From contig CAJMPR010000007.1 in the NCBI GenBank assembly GCA_905215345.1, forward strand, positions 1-64,000: a DNA stretch of 64,000 nucleotides. Reading direction: 5' to 3'. Shown piece by piece: positions 1 through 8,339 of the stretch. The notes under the pieces are model-generated. The model did not search any database. It was given only the letters and a program-made list of their open reading frames with translations, and had not been told where the DNA came from. A program made the translations under genes and the position numbers. Numbering within the stretch: the stretch's first letter is position 1; every line of letters begins with the position of its first letter. Origin of the DNA: an uncultured bacterium (GTDB lineage Bacteria; Bacteroidota; Bacteroidia; Bacteroidales; Bacteroidaceae).

Positions 1-197
1 AAGTGCTATTTTAAAAAAGCGGAGCTGGTAGATTGCGACCGTTATGTGTTTGTTTATCCTGCACACTTTCTGCTTTGTGGAGAAATACTGTTGTATTCTT
101 TTATATTCTATTCTTTTCCGCTTATAACATCATCCTTTATTTATTAAGGTTTGATTAAAATAAATCTGTATTCATGTTCTTGTTTGTTATCAGTTCA

Positions 198-371
198 TCA
201 CGGCTCTCCCAGTTTTTCCACAATCAGCCTGACCTGCCGGCGTGTGTACCGGTGATCTCCCCGCGCTTCTCCTGTCTAATACATGGCGTTATAAAGGTAT
301 GCCAGTTCCGCTTTCGTATACGAACGGATAACAAAAGGTTCTTCTATGTAATGATTTCCGTGTAAAAAATG
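198..371 (-). pseudogene. DUF4248 relic (broken, no start codon)
   Basis: Read on the minus strand, this stretch gives FVIRSYTKAELAYLYNAMY, then an in-frame TAG at 276-278, then YTRRQVRLIVEKLGEP and TGA at 198-200. The two pieces resemble the beginning (IRSYGRTELAxLY) and end (TPxQVxLIVexLGEP) of DUF4248, a small Bacteroidales family of unknown function. The usual middle segment is missing. The frame is closed upstream by a stop at 372-374 and contains no ATG. I infer a decayed copy with an internal deletion and a nonsense codon. The family match is from memory of its conserved ends. The rest of 1-443 holds nothing else I recognise. Confidence 0.6.
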
Positions 372-443
372 TTATGAGAGTGAACAAAAGCCTTATCTTC
401 TTGTTGTTATTGTCAAGATTTAATTTATTTAATAAATACAATT

Positions 444-926
444 ATGATAACAGAAAAATTACAACATGCAATTAATGAGCAGATTACGGCTGAGATGTGG
501 TCTTCTAATCTTTATTTAGCGATGTCTTTCTATATGGAAAGAGAAGGTTATTGCGGTATGGCTGCCTGGTTGAAAAAACAATCTTCCGAAGAAAAAGGTC
601 ATGCTTGTGAAATGGCTGATTTCGTTATCAAACGAGGTGGCAAAGCTAAGTTGGATAAGATTGACGTGGTTCCCAATGATTTCGGTACTCCGCTGGAAGT
701 GTTCGAGCAAGTTCATGAACACGAGTGCCGCGTATCAAAAATGATTGATGCATTGGTAGATGTGGCTGCTGCCGAAAAAGATAAAGCTGCCCAGGATTTC
801 TTGTGGGGATTCGTTCGCGAACAGGTAGAAGAAGAAGCTACTGCCACCACTATCGTAGATATGATTAAAAAAGCCGGTCCTACAGGTATCTTCTTTGTAG
901 ATGCTAAACTGGGTGACAGGAAATGA
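444..926 (+). CDS. ftnA: Ferritin, non-haem (FtnA type)
   Basis: The product is a 160-aa four-helix ferritin that oxidises Fe(II) at a diiron ferroxidase site and stores it in a 24-subunit shell in the cytoplasm. Residues fitting the ferroxidase site are visible: Glu17 in EQITAEMW, the ExxH pair in SSEEKGHA near residues 49-54, and the EQVEEEA segment near 126-132. The length is normal for bacterial FtnA. It stands alone. Its 5' region of more than 70 bases is AT-rich without a clear TAnnTTTG box, and a strong intrinsic terminator follows directly. In Bacteroides ftnA responds to iron and oxidative stress, but no operator could be recognised here. Family identity is secure. Confidence 0.95.
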   Translation: MITEKLQHAINEQITAEMWSSNLYLAMSFYMEREGYCGMAAWLKKQSSEEKGHACEMADFVIKRGGKAKLDKIDVVPNDFGTPLEVFEQVHEHECRVSKMIDALVDVAAAEKDKAAQDFLWGFVREQVEEEATATTIVDMIKKAGPTGIFFVDAKLGDRK

Positions 927-930
927 TAAA

Positions 931-970
931 AAATAATGCCCGCAGCAGATAGTTACGGGCATTATTTTTA
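931..970 (+). terminator. Intrinsic terminator after ferritin
   Basis: An 11-bp perfect stem, AATAATGCCCG pairing with CGGGCATTATT, has a 13-base loop and is followed by a T-rich tract. It begins four bases after the ferritin stop codon. Confidence 0.9.
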
Positions 971-978
971 ATTATTAG

Positions 979-1047
979 ATATTAGGTATTAAATATTAAT
1001 TAGCTGCGCAGTGATACCGCATGGAATTAATATTTAATACCTAATAT
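979..1047. repeat. Intergenic inverted repeat, 23-bp perfect arms
   Basis: The arms at 979-1001 and 1025-1047 are perfect reverse complements; the left arm begins ATATTAGGTATTAAATATT. A 23-base centre separates them. It lies between the convergent ftnA and kbl genes, just past the ftnA terminator, so it could terminate kbl from the minus strand. It is one of a set of such elements in this window (4227, 5272, 10009 and 21706). Confidence 0.9.
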
Positions 1048-1054
1048 TTTATAT

Positions 1055-2242
1055 TTACTTCAACGTTCCCAACTCTTTCCCTACCTTGATAAACGCTGCG
1101 ATACATTTATCCAGATGTTCTTTCTCATGTCCGGCAGAAATCTGGACGCGGATGCGTGCCTGGTCTTTCGGTACGACAGGATAATAGAAGCCGGTTACAT
1201 AGATACCTTCTTCCTGCATGCGGGCTGCATAGATTTGAGATAACTTGGCGTCGTACAACATTACGGCACAAATGGCGCTTTGGGTAGGTTTGATGTCAAA
1301 ACCGGCAGCAGTCATCTTGTCGCGGAAATAGTTGACGTTTTCTACTAACTTGTCATGCAAGGCATTACTCTCTTTCAACATACTGAACACTTCGAGGCTG
1401 GCGCCAATGATGCTCGGAGCCAATGAGTTGGAGAACAGGTATGGACGACTGCGCTGACGCAGCAGGTCGATAATCTCTTTGCGCCCCGTAGTGAAACCGC
1501 CCAAGGCGCCGCCGAAGGCTTTACCCAATGTTCCGGTATAAATATCTACGCGACCGTAAGTTTTGTACAGTTCGCTGACGCCATGACCCGTAGGACCTAC
1601 CACGCCGGCAGAGTGCGATTCGTCCACCATTACTAACGCATCGTATTTCTCGGCAAGGTCACAAATCTTATCCATCGGAGCTACATTACCGTCCATAGAG
1701 AATACACCGTCCGTTACAACAATGCGGAAACGTTGCGCTTGGGCTTCTTGCAGGCATTTTTCAAGTTCCGCCATGTCAGCGTTGGCATAGCGGTAACGCT
1801 TTGCTTTGCACAGACGTACGCCGTCAATGATGGAAGCGTGATTCAGGGAGTCGGAGATAATAGCGTCTTCTTCGGTGAAAAGCGGTTCGAATACACCCCC
1901 GTTGGCATCGAAGCAAGCGGCGTAAAGAATAGTGTCTTCTGTTTTAAAATACTCGGAAATAGCGGCTTCCAGTTCTTTGTGAATGTCCTGCGTACCGCAA
2001 ATGAAGCGTACGGACGACATGCCGTATCCCCGGCGTTCCATCATGTTGCGGGCACCGGCAATCAGGCGGGGATGGTTGGACAATCCCAAGTAATTATTAG
2101 CACAGAAGTTCAATACTTCGTTGCCTTTTACCGTGATAACAGCTTGTTGCGCACTCTCGATCAGGCGTTCCTCTTTATAGAGTCCCGCATCTTTAATTTC
2201 AGCAATCGTTTTACTGAGGTGGTCTTTCATTTTACCATACAT
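1055..2242 (-). CDS. kbl: 2-amino-3-ketobutyrate CoA ligase (glycine C-acetyltransferase)
   Basis: This 395-aa PLP enzyme of the alpha-oxoamine synthase family cleaves 2-amino-3-oxobutyrate with CoA to glycine and acetyl-CoA, the second step of threonine breakdown. The PLP lysine is in GTLGKAFGG (about residue 241). The VDESHS motif (207-211 region) carries the cofactor-stacking aspartate, and the N-terminal FCANNYLGLSNHP segment is typical of Kbl. Length matches the family. The start could instead be Met5. It is divergent from tdh at 2398, whose product makes its substrate, so the two probably share a control region at 2243-2397. Confidence 0.95.
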   Translation of the reverse strand: MYGKMKDHLSKTIAEIKDAGLYKEERLIESAQQAVITVKGNEVLNFCANNYLGLSNHPRLIAGARNMMERRGYGMSSVRFICGTQDIHKELEAAISEYFKTEDTILYAACFDANGGVFEPLFTEEDAIISDSLNHASIIDGVRLCKAKRYRYANADMAELEKCLQEAQAQRFRIVVTDGVFSMDGNVAPMDKICDLAEKYDALVMVDESHSAGVVGPTGHGVSELYKTYGRVDIYTGTLGKAFGGALGGFTTGRKEIIDLLRQRSRPYLFSNSLAPSIIGASLEVFSMLKESNALHDKLVENVNYFRDKMTAAGFDIKPTQSAICAVMLYDAKLSQIYAARMQEEGIYVTGFYYPVVPKDQARIRVQISAGHEKEHLDKCIAAFIKVGKELGTLK

Positions 2243-2352
2243 AACGTATTATTTTTTGAAGGTGATACATCTTTGTCACATACTCTACAAAGGACACTAT
2301 TTTTCTTGGAATAAACAATATCTTTTTGATAGAAATATGAAAAAAAAGTGTG

Positions 2353-2360
2353 TATATTTG
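2353..2360 (+). promoter_or_regulatory. Bacteroides -7 box for tdh
   Basis: TATATTTG matches the Bacteroides TAnnTTTG -7 consensus and is followed by GCGCC, 37 bases before the tdh start. The nearest upstream TTTG (2325-2328) is 24 bases away, longer than the usual 19-21, so the -33 element is uncertain. Confidence 0.55.
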
Positions 2361-2397
2361 CGCCTCAGTTATTAAGAATACCTTATAAATAAATTGT

Positions 2398-3354
2398 ATG
2401 AAAAATATTTTGGTAATTGGAGCTACCGGACAGATAGGATCCGAACTCACGTTGGAATTGCGTAAACGTTATGGTGATGACCATGTTATAGCCGGATATA
2501 TTCCGAGTGCTATGCCTCAGGGAGAGTTGAAAGCATCCGGTCCTTCGGCCATTGCCGACGTAACCGACCGGCAGTCTATCGAGGTAGTAGCACGCCAATT
2601 CAAGATTGATACGATTTATAATCTGGCCGCATTGCTCTCGGTAGTAGCCGAAAGTCGTCCGGCAATGGCTTGGAAGATAGGTATCGACGGTTTGTGGAAT
2701 GTGCTGGAAGTGGCACGTGAATATGGTTGTGCGGTATTTACGCCGAGTTCTATCGGCTCGTTCGGTGAAACCACGCCTCATGTAAAGACTCCGCAAGATA
2801 CTATTCAGCGTCCTCGCACCATGTATGGTGTAACAAAAGTGACTACTGAGTTGTTAAGTGATTATTATTATACAAGATACGGAGTGGATACCCGTGCGGT
2901 ACGTTTTCCGGGAATCATTTCCAATGTAACCCCTCCGGGTGGCGGTACGACCGATTATGCGGTAGATATATTCTATTCGGCAGTAAAGGGTGAGAAGTTC
3001 GTATGCCCTGTGAAGGCAGGTACTTTTATGGATATGATGTATATGCCCGACGCTATCAATGCGGCAATATCGCTGATGGAAGCTGCTCCCGCACGGTTGA
3101 AGCACCGGAACGCCTTTAATATTGCCGCCATGAGTTTCGATCCGGAAATGATTTATGCCGCTATTAAGGAGTATGTGCCCGGCTTTGAAATGACCTATCA
3201 GATAGACCCTTTGAAGCAAGCGATTGCCGATAGCTGGCCTGATTCTCTGGATGACTCTTGTGCTCGTGAAGAGTGGGATTGGCAACCGCAGTATAATTTG
3301 GATTCCATGACAGTGGATATGCTTGAAAAATTAAGAGCTAAATTAAATAAGTGA
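2398..3354 (+). CDS. tdh: L-threonine 3-dehydrogenase, short-chain (SDR) type
   Basis: This 318-aa extended SDR protein has the NAD-binding GATGQIG glycine motif at residues 8-14 and the catalytic YxxxK pair in MYGVTK (Tyr143, Lys147), preceded by a serine-rich TPSSIGSFG segment. Sequence alone gives an NAD-dependent epimerase/dehydratase. The divergent kbl neighbour points to SDR-type L-threonine dehydrogenase, which oxidises threonine to 2-amino-3-oxobutyrate for Kbl. The SDR form is the one usual in Bacteroidota rather than the zinc MDR enzyme. It is followed after 18 bases by the DUF4348 lipoprotein gene, which may be cotranscribed. Confidence 0.85.
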   Translation: MKNILVIGATGQIGSELTLELRKRYGDDHVIAGYIPSAMPQGELKASGPSAIADVTDRQSIEVVARQFKIDTIYNLAALLSVVAESRPAMAWKIGIDGLWNVLEVAREYGCAVFTPSSIGSFGETTPHVKTPQDTIQRPRTMYGVTKVTTELLSDYYYTRYGVDTRAVRFPGIISNVTPPGGGTTDYAVDIFYSAVKGEKFVCPVKAGTFMDMMYMPDAINAAISLMEAAPARLKHRNAFNIAAMSFDPEMIYAAIKEYVPGFEMTYQIDPLKQAIADSWPDSLDDSCAREEWDWQPQYNLDSMTVDMLEKLRAKLNK

Positions 3355-3372
3355 TCGTAAGATCCGTAACGA

Positions 3373-4221
3373 ATGAAAAAATTATTATTGGGATTTTTTA
3401 TACTCTTCTTTTTGTTCTCATGTGGAAATAGAAAGACGAAAATGGATCCCTTTGCTACCATCACCGAGATGGTAGATTCTGCCAGTCGCAAGGCTGATAC
3501 GCTGCAAATGGCAGAGGTGAAGGATGAGCTTAAACCGTTGGAAGCAGATGAACTTTTTGATGATTTCATCTTTAATTATGCTTCGGACGATGCTCTGCAA
3601 TTGCAGAGAACGTTATTTCCTTTGCCTTATTACAACGTAGATACTCCTTCGAAAATAGAGAAGCGGTTCTGGAAACATGATTATCTGTTCACGAAGGAGA
3701 ATTGCTACACGTTGCTCTTTGACCGGGAGGACGATATGGATATGGTGGGTGATACGACGCTGAAATCGGTACAGGTGGAATGGATTTTCCTGAAGACCCG
3801 TATGGTAAAGCAGTATTACTTTGAGCGTAAAAAAGGGATGTGGAGACTGGAAGCCATTAACTTGCGTCATATCGAGAAAAATGAAAATGAGGATTTTGTA
3901 GAATTCTATACTCGTTTTGCTACGGATAGTTTGTATCAGAGTAAACATCTTGCGGAGCCGTTGCAGTTCGTAACGATTGATCCTGATGATGAGTTTTCGA
4001 TATTGGAGACCACTCTCGATATAAACCAGTGGTATGCTTTCCGTCCTCCATTGCCTACGGACAAGTTGTCAAATATCAATTACGGGCAGAAGAACGAGGA
4101 TGATTCGAGTACGAAGATTCTGAAAGTAAATGGTATAGGCAACGGATACTCCAATGTTTTTTATTTCCGGAAACGGGGAGGAGAATGGGAGATGTATAAA
4201 TACGAGGATACGAGTATTTAG
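3373..4221 (+). CDS. DUF4348 lipoprotein
   Basis: The product is a 282-aa predicted lipoprotein. It has a lysine-rich start, a hydrophobic stretch FFILFFLFSC and a lipobox cysteine near residue 17, followed by GNRKTKMD. The mature part resembles DUF4348, a Bacteroidales family of unknown function, with the conserved region ELFDDFIFNYASD near residues 60-72. It is probably anchored in the periplasm or outer membrane. It follows tdh by 18 bases, suggesting cotranscription but not a functional tie. The family call is from memory; no biochemical role can be assigned. Confidence 0.75.
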   Translation: MKKLLLGFFILFFLFSCGNRKTKMDPFATITEMVDSASRKADTLQMAEVKDELKPLEADELFDDFIFNYASDDALQLQRTLFPLPYYNVDTPSKIEKRFWKHDYLFTKENCYTLLFDREDDMDMVGDTTLKSVQVEWIFLKTRMVKQYYFERKKGMWRLEAINLRHIEKNENEDFVEFYTRFATDSLYQSKHLAEPLQFVTIDPDDEFSILETTLDINQWYAFRPPLPTDKLSNINYGQKNEDDSSTKILKVNGIGNGYSNVFYFRKRGGEWEMYKYEDTSI

Positions 4222-4226
4222 GAGAG

Positions 4227-4248
4227 AGTAGTTAAGCAGTTAACTACT
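4227..4248. repeat. Small intergenic hairpin (9-bp stem)
   Basis: AGTAGTTAA and TTAACTACT surround a GCAG loop, with an imperfect extension by flanking GAGAG and TTCTC. It lies between the DUF4348 gene and murB, two co-directional genes, and lacks a clear T-run. It resembles the larger inverted repeats in this region. Confidence 0.7.
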
Positions 4249-4273
4249 TTCTCTATAAAATAACTTAGTAACA

Positions 4274-5269
4274 ATGATTAGTAAAAAGAAGAAAATACCC
4301 AATACATTCGGATTTAATGTGGAAGCCGCTCTGTTTGTGGAGTATGGCTCGGTAGAGGAACTGGAGAAGCTGATTGCCGAAAGGTGTATCGCTTCTCCTT
4401 TTTTGCATATCGGACAGGGCAGTAACTTGTTGTTCAGTAAAAACTATGAAGGTACGGTGCTGCATTCGTGCATTGTGGACGTGGAAGTGACAGCGGAAGA
4501 TGCGGAAAAGGTTGCGGTACGGGTAGGTGCCGGTGTGGTATGGGATGATTTTGTTGCGTACTGTGTGGAGCAGGGCTGGTATGGGTCCGAGAACTTGTCG
4601 TTGATACCCGGTGAAGTTGGTGCCAGTGCGGTACAGAATATCGGAGCTTATGGGATGGAAGTGAAGGACTTGATTTCCTCCGTAGAAACCATAAACATTC
4701 ATGGAGAGAAACGTGTTTATCAACCGGATGAATGTGAATACTCTTATCGACGTAGTATTTTCAAAAAGCCTGAAATGAAGTCGGTGTTTGTAACTTACGT
4801 GAATTTTGTTCTAAGTAAAAAGGAACATTATACGTTGGACTACGGCACGATTCGCCAAGAGTTGGAAAAGTATCCGGCAGTGGATTTGAAGACAATACGC
4901 CGTGTGATTATAGATATTCGTGAAAGCAAATTACCTGATCCGAAAGTACTGGGGAATGCCGGGAGTTTCTTTATGAATCCCATTGTATCGCGTGCGCAAT
5001 TTGAAGCCTTACAATGCCGCTATCCCTCTATACCTCACTATGAGGTAGATGCTGATCGCGTGAAGATACCCGCCGGATGGATGATAGACCAGTGCGGCTG
5101 GAAGGGTAAGGCACTCGGAGCGGCTGCTGTCCATGATAAGCAAGCGTTAGTGCTTGTGAATTTGGGTGGTGCGACCGGGGAAGATGTTATAGCACTTTCG
5201 GATGCGGTGAGGAGTTCGGTTCGTGAAAAGTTCGGGATTGATATTTGTCCGGAAGTAAACGTTATATAG
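4274..5269 (+). CDS. murB: UDP-N-acetylenolpyruvoylglucosamine reductase
   Basis: MurB reduces UDP-GlcNAc-enolpyruvate to UDP-MurNAc with NADPH and FAD, the second committed step of peptidoglycan synthesis in the cytoplasm. The 331-aa sequence shows FAD-binding GQGSNLLF (48-54), IPGEVGASAVQNIGAYG (111-127), YSYRRS (157-161 region) and the catalytic-serine motif GSFFMNP (Ser231). The tail AAAVHDKQALVLVN matches the E. coli-like type I subgroup, and length fits that subgroup. It starts at ATG after an AT-rich stretch. A long inverted repeat separates it from the next gene. Confidence 0.96.
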   Translation: MISKKKKIPNTFGFNVEAALFVEYGSVEELEKLIAERCIASPFLHIGQGSNLLFSKNYEGTVLHSCIVDVEVTAEDAEKVAVRVGAGVVWDDFVAYCVEQGWYGSENLSLIPGEVGASAVQNIGAYGMEVKDLISSVETINIHGEKRVYQPDECEYSYRRSIFKKPEMKSVFVTYVNFVLSKKEHYTLDYGTIRQELEKYPAVDLKTIRRVIIDIRESKLPDPKVLGNAGSFFMNPIVSRAQFEALQCRYPSIPHYEVDADRVKIPAGWMIDQCGWKGKALGAAAVHDKQALVLVNLGGATGEDVIALSDAVRSSVREKFGIDICPEVNVI

Positions 5270-5271
5270 TG

Positions 5272-5372
5272 ATTGGTGATTGATAATTAGTGATTTGCTG
5301 GTGTTTTGCCTTTCAGTTTCCGGTGTACACAGCGCAGCCTTATAAGCCAATCACTAATTATCAATCACCAAT
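5272..5372. repeat. Intergenic inverted repeat, 24-bp perfect arms
   Basis: The arms at 5272-5295 (starting ATTGGTGATTGATAATTAG) and 5349-5372 are perfect reverse complements. They are built from quasi-repeated short words (GTGATT, ATTGGT) and separated by 53 bases. Similar words continue to 5392, immediately before the next start codon. The flanking genes murB and the metallohydrolase point the same way, so this element is transcribed if they share a transcript. Confidence 0.9.
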
Positions 5373-5393
5373 TACCAATTACTAATCACTATT

Positions 5394-6158
5394 ATGAAAT
5401 TAACGATATTAGGCAGTGGAACTTCTACCGGAGTACCGGAAATAGGGTGTAAATGTCCTGTTTGTAGTTCTGCTGACCCGCGGGATAACCGTTTGCGTGC
5501 ATCGGCTTTTCTACATACCGACGATGCAACGATTCTGATTGATTGTGGTCCTGATTTCAGGACACAAATGTTGCGGTCGTCGATTTTCGAGAAGATTGAC
5601 GGGGTGTTGATAACCCATGAACATTACGATCATGTAGGTGGTTTGGATGATTTGCGCCCTTTCTGTCGTTTTGCGGAAATACCTATTTATTCGGATGCAT
5701 ATACTGCTGCGCATCTACGGGTGAGGATGCCCTATTGTTTTGTGGATAAAAGATATCCGGGTGTGCCTCGTATCTATTTGCAGGAAGTAGGGGCAGGGAA
5801 GCCTTTCTATATTCGTGGAACGGAAGTGGTACCTGTAGATGTAATGCACGGACGGTTGCCTATATTGGGGTATCGCATCGGCGGGCGTTTGGGGTATGTT
5901 ACGGATATGCTTACAATGCCGGATGCTTCCTATGAACAATTAAAAGGACTGGACGTTTTGGTAATGAACGCCCTGCGTCCACAGGTCCATCCTACGCATC
6001 AGAGTATTTCTGAGGCATTGGTGGCTGCAGAACGTATCGGCGCTAAGGAAACTTATTTCATCCATATGAGCCATCACGCCGGACTGCATGCCGTGATTAG
6101 TAAACAGCTGCCGCCCCATGTGCACTTCGCTTACGATGGTCTGGAAATAGATTTCTAA
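5394..6158 (+). CDS. MBL-fold metallohydrolase, PhnP-like
   Basis: This 254-aa metallo-beta-lactamase fold enzyme has the THEHYDH metal-binding motif at residues 74-80. An N-terminal cluster of cysteines (CKCPVC, Cys19, Cys21, Cys24) matches the extra structural zinc site of PhnP-type phosphodiesterases. Further metal ligands are seen in DVMHGRLP and MSHHAGLHA. Relatives hydrolyse cyclic phosphates such as 5-phosphoribosyl 1,2-cyclic phosphate, but no phn genes are nearby, so the substrate is unknown. The start codon follows the right side of the intergenic inverted repeat by about 20 bases. Confidence 0.85.
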   Translation: MKLTILGSGTSTGVPEIGCKCPVCSSADPRDNRLRASAFLHTDDATILIDCGPDFRTQMLRSSIFEKIDGVLITHEHYDHVGGLDDLRPFCRFAEIPIYSDAYTAAHLRVRMPYCFVDKRYPGVPRIYLQEVGAGKPFYIRGTEVVPVDVMHGRLPILGYRIGGRLGYVTDMLTMPDASYEQLKGLDVLVMNALRPQVHPTHQSISEALVAAERIGAKETYFIHMSHHAGLHAVISKQLPPHVHFAYDGLEIDF

Positions 6159-6176
6159 ACTTTTTGAAACATTTGT

Positions 6177-6207
6177 TTTGCTTTATTAGTATAAAAGTTT
6201 ATTTTTG
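6177..6207 (+). promoter_or_regulatory. Bacteroides-type promoter for the DUF3352 gene
   Basis: TTTG (6177-6180), 19 bases, then TATTTTTG (6200-6207) matches the Bacteroides TTTG-N19-TAnnTTTG consensus exactly in both boxes and spacing. It is 23 bases upstream of the 6231 start. Confidence 0.75.
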
Positions 6208-6230
6208 CAAAAAGTTGATGAATAAATGCC

Positions 6231-7889
6231 ATGAAGTTCCGACTCCTCATACGTATAGCCGTTATTGTATCCGTAGTGTTGCTATGTACGGGATTTGGTG
6301 CGTATTCGTTCTTGCGCATGAATGCGGTGGAGAATCAACAGGATTTTAATCTTTATACATTGGTTCCGCAAGATGTTACTGCCGTGCTTGAAACTGATAG
6401 GATGGCGGATTTGATGGAAGACATCAATGAGCTGCATTGCAGTAAAGACGGTCACTTTTTATATGTCTCGGAGCTTTTTGTTTATCTCAAAAAACATCTT
6501 GATACGTTGCTCGGTGACACTCCGCACGGACTCAGCAAGCAGATGAATAAAATGCTTATCAGTTTCCACGAACCGGATACCCCCTTGAATCAGGTGCTCT
6601 ATTGCAGTTTGGGATCGGGAGATTATGAGTTGGTGGAGTCCTTTGTGCGGAAGTATTGTTCCAGTACTTTTCCTTCTAAATTCTTCGATTACAAAGGAGA
6701 GGAAATACGTATATATCCTATGTCGGACGGGCGTTTCTTGGCTGCATACGTCACTCCCGATTTTTTGGCTGTGAGTTTCCAGAAGCGCCTGATAGAACAG
6801 GTGATCAATGCCCGTCGTTCAAAGAAATCATTGATGAATATTCCGTCTTTCCGCGAGATGCACGCGGGGAAAAGTACGGATGTAGCCGCTACGGTATACT
6901 TACGAATGAAAGCGGTGGATATGGGGAAGAAAACGGATGGAATCCGTTCGCAAACACGTCTGGGTAGTTGGGCGGAGTTTGATATAAAGTTCAATGAAGA
7001 TGCCATTTATTGCTCCGGTATCAGTCATGGAACAGATTCTACGCAAACGTTTATTAATGCGTTGCGTCTGCAAAATCCGATAGAAGGCTTTCCGGGAAAA
7101 TGTCTCCCTGCTTCTACTTTCTTTTATCATCAATGGTCTGTTTCGGATATGGAGTCGGTATTCGGGTTCACTTCCAAACAAGAATATGCTAAAGCGACTT
7201 ATTCTGATTATATCAAAAAGCGTGATGAGGATTGGATGGCTTTTCTGAAAGAGCATGCGGGAGATAATATCATGGCATGTTTGTTTCAGCCCAAGGATAC
7301 GGTGGATAAACATCCTTGTGCTGTGATGAGTATTCCAATTAAAGATGAAGCACAGGCTGAACGCCGTTTGCAGAACTTGCTATATACGACTCCGAAAGAA
7401 GAGGATGCTCCGCTTGTACCTAAGACTTCACCTAATTACAAGCAATATCCCCGTGCACGGAAGTTCCGGCAATATATATTGCCCCGTAATACAATGTTAA
7501 CGCAGTTGACTGGAATCACGGAGTCTGCACTCCATACTTATGCCTGTTTTTATAAGGGTACCTTATTGCTGGCACCTGATGCGCAAAGTCTTTCCGCTTA
7601 TGTGGATGCGTTGGAAAACAATGAGGTGTTGGATGGAACGTCGGTTTATGAGGAGGGTGTGGGAAGTCTGTCTCCATACTATAATTTTGCTATGATGGCG
7701 GATATGGGGGAGATGTTGAACCAACCGGAAAATTATGTAAGATTGGTACCGAATTTCTTCTTCCGTCAGGCTAAGTTTTTCCGTCACTTTGTGTTTGCTA
7801 TACAATTTACGTGTACGGACGGAGTGGTGTATCCGAATATTGTACTGCTCTATAAGGGAGAAACAGGGGAAACCAAAAATAAGAGCTAA
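6231..7889 (+). CDS. DUF3352-like membrane-anchored protein
   Basis: This 552-aa protein has one N-terminal transmembrane segment (about residues 5-27, rich in Leu/Val/Ile) and a large domain expected outside the cytoplasm. Its overall pattern, with SVSDMESVFGF and a tail repeating the beta-rich YACFYKGTLLLAPD type, fits DUF3352, a family of unknown function. The hydrophobic start is uncleaved-looking, with FGAYSFLRMN after the segment. It has its own promoter (6177-6207), so it is likely a separate unit from the upstream hydrolase. No catalytic motif is visible, and I cannot assign a function. Confidence 0.65.
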   Translation: MKFRLLIRIAVIVSVVLLCTGFGAYSFLRMNAVENQQDFNLYTLVPQDVTAVLETDRMADLMEDINELHCSKDGHFLYVSELFVYLKKHLDTLLGDTPHGLSKQMNKMLISFHEPDTPLNQVLYCSLGSGDYELVESFVRKYCSSTFPSKFFDYKGEEIRIYPMSDGRFLAAYVTPDFLAVSFQKRLIEQVINARRSKKSLMNIPSFREMHAGKSTDVAATVYLRMKAVDMGKKTDGIRSQTRLGSWAEFDIKFNEDAIYCSGISHGTDSTQTFINALRLQNPIEGFPGKCLPASTFFYHQWSVSDMESVFGFTSKQEYAKATYSDYIKKRDEDWMAFLKEHAGDNIMACLFQPKDTVDKHPCAVMSIPIKDEAQAERRLQNLLYTTPKEEDAPLVPKTSPNYKQYPRARKFRQYILPRNTMLTQLTGITESALHTYACFYKGTLLLAPDAQSLSAYVDALENNEVLDGTSVYEEGVGSLSPYYNFAMMADMGEMLNQPENYVRLVPNFFFRQAKFFRHFVFAIQFTCTDGVVYPNIVLLYKGETGETKNKS

Positions 7890-8055
7890 ATATACCCCGA
7901 TTCTGAGGTTTTTGTTCGTTTCTTTCCAGTTATGAGTTAAATGAGGAGTTAAGGAGTTATCAGCTAAAATTATCACAAGCTTTGTTGAATCTTTTCCCCT
8001 AAAATGCGATTTGTAAGAAAGTGTTTAATTATCAAGCGTTTACAAAATAAGTTTA

Positions 8056-8121
8056 GAAGGTAGGCGACTATCGAGGCGAAGGTTGCCTACTATCGGAGCG
8101 AAGGTAGGCGACATTCCCCCC
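8056..8121. repeat. Three tandem copies of a 22-bp unit
   Basis: The units start at 8056, 8078 and 8100, exactly 22 bases apart. Each begins GAAGGT. Units 1 and 3 share GAAGGTAGGCGAC. Unit 2 has TTGCCTAC in that place, close to the reverse complement of GTAGGCGAC, so alternating copies can pair into a hairpin. The last part of unit 3 diverges into a run of C. Confidence 0.85.
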
Positions 8122-8284
8122 GATGACAGGCTATATTTCCGCAGAGTTCAATATTTTTCAATTTGCTTGCGCGCGTCGTTTTACACACTTAACTGCGTGA
8201 GGCGACGCAGACAGGTGTGTGATTTCAAATAAAATACTCCTTTCTTATCGATATTGAATAAGACAAATAAAATAGGAGAAAGAA

Positions 8285-8321
8285 AAAGCCCGTGAAGTAC
8301 AACAATGCACTCACGGGCTTT
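8285..8321 (-). terminator. Intrinsic terminator after DUF3127 gene
   Basis: An 11-bp perfect stem, AAAGCCCGTGA with TCACGGGCTTT, has a 15-base loop. On the minus strand it is followed by TTTTCTTTCTCC, and it sits 19 bases past the stop codon. It may also work for plus-strand transcripts. Confidence 0.88.
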
Positions 8322-8339
8322 ATTTAGAATATCTTATTC

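Larger units (their letters stand above)
7890..8339. other. 450-base intergenic region with repeats and terminator
   Basis: No convincing gene was found here. The left part (7930-7965) has four GAGTTA words, like half of the long inverted repeats elsewhere. Position 8056-8121 is a 22-bp triple tandem repeat. At about 8190-8222 CACAC/GTGTG and CTGCGT/ACGCAG pair around GAGGCG, giving a GC-rich hairpin. At 8285-8321 lies the terminator of the minus-strand gene. It separates the convergent DUF3352 and DUF3127 genes. Confidence 0.7.

Noticed and set aside
174..365. Plus-strand open frame of 63 codons
   Set aside because: It is opposite the DUF4248 relic and shows no protein-like features.
8056..8121. 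CRISPR array
   Set aside because: The three units are directly adjacent without spacers, and no cas genes are near.
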